A stretch of DNA of 8,024 nt from Planctomycetota bacterium (GTDB lineage Bacteria > Planctomycetota > Phycisphaerae > WQYP01), in the NCBI GenBank assembly GCA_021795535.1, contig JAJYPG010000042.1, positions 1 through 8,024 of the forward strand. The letters are read 5' to 3'. A model generated the notes under the pieces. The model was not told the origin of the DNA. It was given only the letters and a program-made list of their open reading frames with translations, and did no database searches. The stretch's first letter is position 1. Each line of letters begins with the position of its first letter. This document shows positions 5,954-8,024 of the stretch, in pieces. The position numbers and the translations under genes are program-made.

Positions 5954-6610
5954 ATGAACAAGGTATCGCGACTCAATGTGCTGCTAACCAGACCGGCGCG
6001 ACCAGCTTGGGCCAGCACGGATGCGAACGCCCGGCCTGACTGGCCGGATTTGGTTCGCCAGCTTCTCGCACCGTTGCAAGTACAAACATTCGTGGCGTCA
6101 AGTGGCAGTGATGCCTTGGCCTTGGCTCAGCGGCATGTGATGCATGTTGCCGTGGTTGATGCCCAATTGCCGCCTGGAAACCAGCCGGCATTGGACCCAA
6201 TGACCGTGTTGCGGCTGATGAATCGGCTGTCGCGGCCAATATCGCCGGAACAGGTGGTTGCGGAATACCGTGCACCAGATCGTCGCCTATCAACGATGCT
6301 GGACGCGACGGCGACAGAAGCCGGACCAGAGGCCCGGCCAGAATCGGATCGGGAAGACAATACTTCCCGTCAGATACCGGTACGCGGTTTATCCACCGGT
6401 TTTTCTGGCGAAATAAGGCCGCAACAGGCAGCATTTACCGGGCATCCCCTGGTGATTCTGCTGGTGCGGCAAACCGAAGATCGGGTAATTCGCGAGGCTC
6501 TGCGGCAGGATGTTTTTTCCGTGTTGCCGGAACCTTTGGAAGTCAATGACCTGCTGGATGTAATGGCCCGGGCATTGCAAAGATTTTACGGTGGCGGTTG
6601 GCCACAGTAG
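5954..6610 (+). CDS. Degenerate response-regulator receiver-like protein with a long internal insertion
   Basis: This 218-residue protein is not a named family I recognise, but its two ends read as halves of a CheY-like receiver fold. Residues 7-12 (L-N-V-L-L-T) look like beta-1, 31-38 alpha-1, 43-49 beta-2, 52-60 alpha-2, and 64-69 (H-V-A-V-V-D) beta-3, ending in D69 at the phospho-acceptor position. Residues 83-92 resemble alpha-3. After a polar, Pro/Arg/Asp-rich insert (about 95-163) come V-I-L-L-V (167-171), alpha-4 (R-V-I-R-E-A-L), beta-5 (V-F-S-V-L-P) and alpha-5. The acidic pair expected after beta-1 is missing, and the conserved Lys-Pro is Glu-Pro (193-194). It is therefore probably not a normal phospho-switch. 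There is no output domain. TTG 5948 is an alternative start; ATG 5954 is preferred, though its ribosome site is weak. groES follows after 149 bases. Confidence 0.7.
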   Translation: MNKVSRLNVLLTRPARPAWASTDANARPDWPDLVRQLLAPLQVQTFVASSGSDALALAQRHVMHVAVVDAQLPPGNQPALDPMTVLRLMNRLSRPISPEQVVAEYRAPDRRLSTMLDATATEAGPEARPESDREDNTSRQIPVRGLSTGFSGEIRPQQAAFTGHPLVILLVRQTEDRVIREALRQDVFSVLPEPLEVNDLLDVMARALQRFYGGGWPQ

Positions 6611-6759
6611 TTCCGTAGACGCAGCGGGAGCGGATTATTTTGCGGATGGCCCGGCGTAAAAAGAATGAACGAAGGTATTGCGAGCCTTGGTGTAAAGGTT
6701 CGTTATGACTGTTGAATTTGTTGTTTTTTTAAGAGTGCTGTTATTTAAGGAGCGAACAC
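6611..6759 (+). promoter_or_regulatory. groES upstream region
   Basis: This 149-base gap separates the receiver-like gene from groES. No intrinsic terminator is seen. An inverted repeat AACGAA/TTCGTT (6668-6673 and 6699-6704) encloses a smaller AAGG/CCTT pair. A sequence GAGTGCT (6733-6739) equals one half of the HrcA operator CIRCE, but the expected partner nine bases to the left is absent. No convincing -35/-10 pair is found; TTGCGA (6678-6683) has no -10 at correct spacing. AAGGAG (6747-6752) lies seven bases before the groES ATG. Confidence 0.4.
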
Positions 6760-7053
6760 ATGGCAGCGAGTATTCGTCCTCTGGGGGACAAAATTCTTCT
6801 CAAGCGTACCGAAGCTGAGAGCGTAACCAAAAGCGGTATTGTTCTTCCGGAAACCGCCAAGGAAAAGCCGAAGCGTGGCAAAGTGCTGGCCGTTGGTGAT
6901 GGCAAACTGCTGGATAGCGGCGAGCGCGCCAAGTTCCAGGTGAAAAAAGGCGATGAGATTATTTTCGCCAGCTACGCCGGAACGGAAATAAAGGTTGATG
7001 GCGAGGAACTTTTAATTCTTAGCGAAGAAGAAGTTCTGGCGGTTGTGGAATAA
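6760..7053 (+). CDS. groES: Co-chaperonin GroES (10 kDa chaperonin)
   Basis: This 97-residue protein has the usual length and pattern of GroES: I-R-P-L-G-D (5-10) at the N-terminus, the mobile loop around residues 17-33 with hydrophobic tripeptide I27-V28-L29 that docks on GroEL, the V-L-A-V-G-D-G stretch (42-48), K-K-G-D (62-65), and Y-A-G-T-E (72-76) followed by acidic C-terminal strands (E-E-L-L-I-L-S-E). Seven copies form the lid that closes the GroEL cage during ATP-driven folding in the cytosol. ATG 6760 is preceded by AAGGAG at good spacing. groEL follows after 122 bases, the standard operon order. Heat-shock control is usual for this operon, but no complete CIRCE is visible upstream. 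Confidence 0.98.
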   Translation: MAASIRPLGDKILLKRTEAESVTKSGIVLPETAKEKPKRGKVLAVGDGKLLDSGERAKFQVKKGDEIIFASYAGTEIKVDGEELLILSEEEVLAVVE

Positions 7054-7067
7054 GCCGCCCGCACCGC

Positions 7068-7092
7068 GCCTGAGGCCTCCAGGCCCCGGGCC
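7068..7092 (+). other. GC-rich hairpin cluster after groES
   Basis: GCCTG/CAGGC (7068-7072 with 7080-7084) can form a 5-bp stem with a 7-base loop, and overlapping alternatives exist with GGCC repeats up to 7092. No U-tract follows, so it is not an intrinsic terminator. It could slow 3' decay of the groES message or be incidental. Confidence 0.3.
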
Positions 7093-7119
7093 GTGGTAGC
7101 GTTACGTTTTGTACAGTTG

Positions 7120-8024
<905 letters not shown>

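Noticed and set aside
5842..6039. 65-codon + strand frame overlapping the start of the receiver-like gene
   Set aside because: It has no recognisable features, and the overlapping longer frame shows a receiver-like pattern.
6712..6746. TTGTTG-N17-TTATTT as a groES promoter
   Set aside because: Transcription would start at or after the ribosome binding site, leaving no usable leader.

Overview
The window looks like a chromosomal stretch from a member of the Planctomycetota, perhaps Phycisphaerae-like. This rests on a PEP-CTERM protein tail at the left edge, a groES-groEL pair of planctomycete flavour, moderate GC, frequent weak or missing Shine-Dalgarno sites, and a FEIS-type short tandem repeat in an intergenic region. 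The assignment is inference; no search could be run.

Layout, left to right. Positions 1-122 hold the C-terminus of an exported PEP-CTERM protein (+ strand), closed by a strong intrinsic terminator at 168-203. Three genes then lie on the minus strand, read right to left: a calcineurin-like metallophosphoesterase (4476-5453), a large GH63/MGH1-like glycoside hydrolase (1670-4345) and a zinc, probably NADP(H)-dependent, alcohol dehydrogenase of the YahK/cinnamyl-alcohol type (301-1365). The gaps between them are 130 and 304 bases, so they share a strand but need not form one tight operon. An approximately 500-base intergenic region (5454-5953) separates them from a rightward block. It holds imperfect 20-bp tandem repeats, a nested hairpin with a T-tract facing right that has no gene behind it, and an AT-rich stretch with a perfect TATAAT.

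The rightward block has a degenerate receiver-like protein (5954-6610), then groES (6760-7053) and the first 283 codons of groEL (7176 to the window end). No intrinsic terminator is visible between the receiver-like gene and groES, so read-through is possible. A complete CIRCE operator is absent upstream of groES. A strong hairpin with flanking U6/A6 tracts abuts the groEL ribosome binding site.

The chaperonin genes make the folding cage for cytosolic proteins; the leftward genes suggest carbohydrate, aldehyde and phosphoester metabolism, with unknown natural substrates. No clearly new multi-gene system is present. The most unusual items are the split pseudo-receiver next to groESL, its possible seven-codon leader ORF, the groEL 5' hairpin and the orphan terminator.
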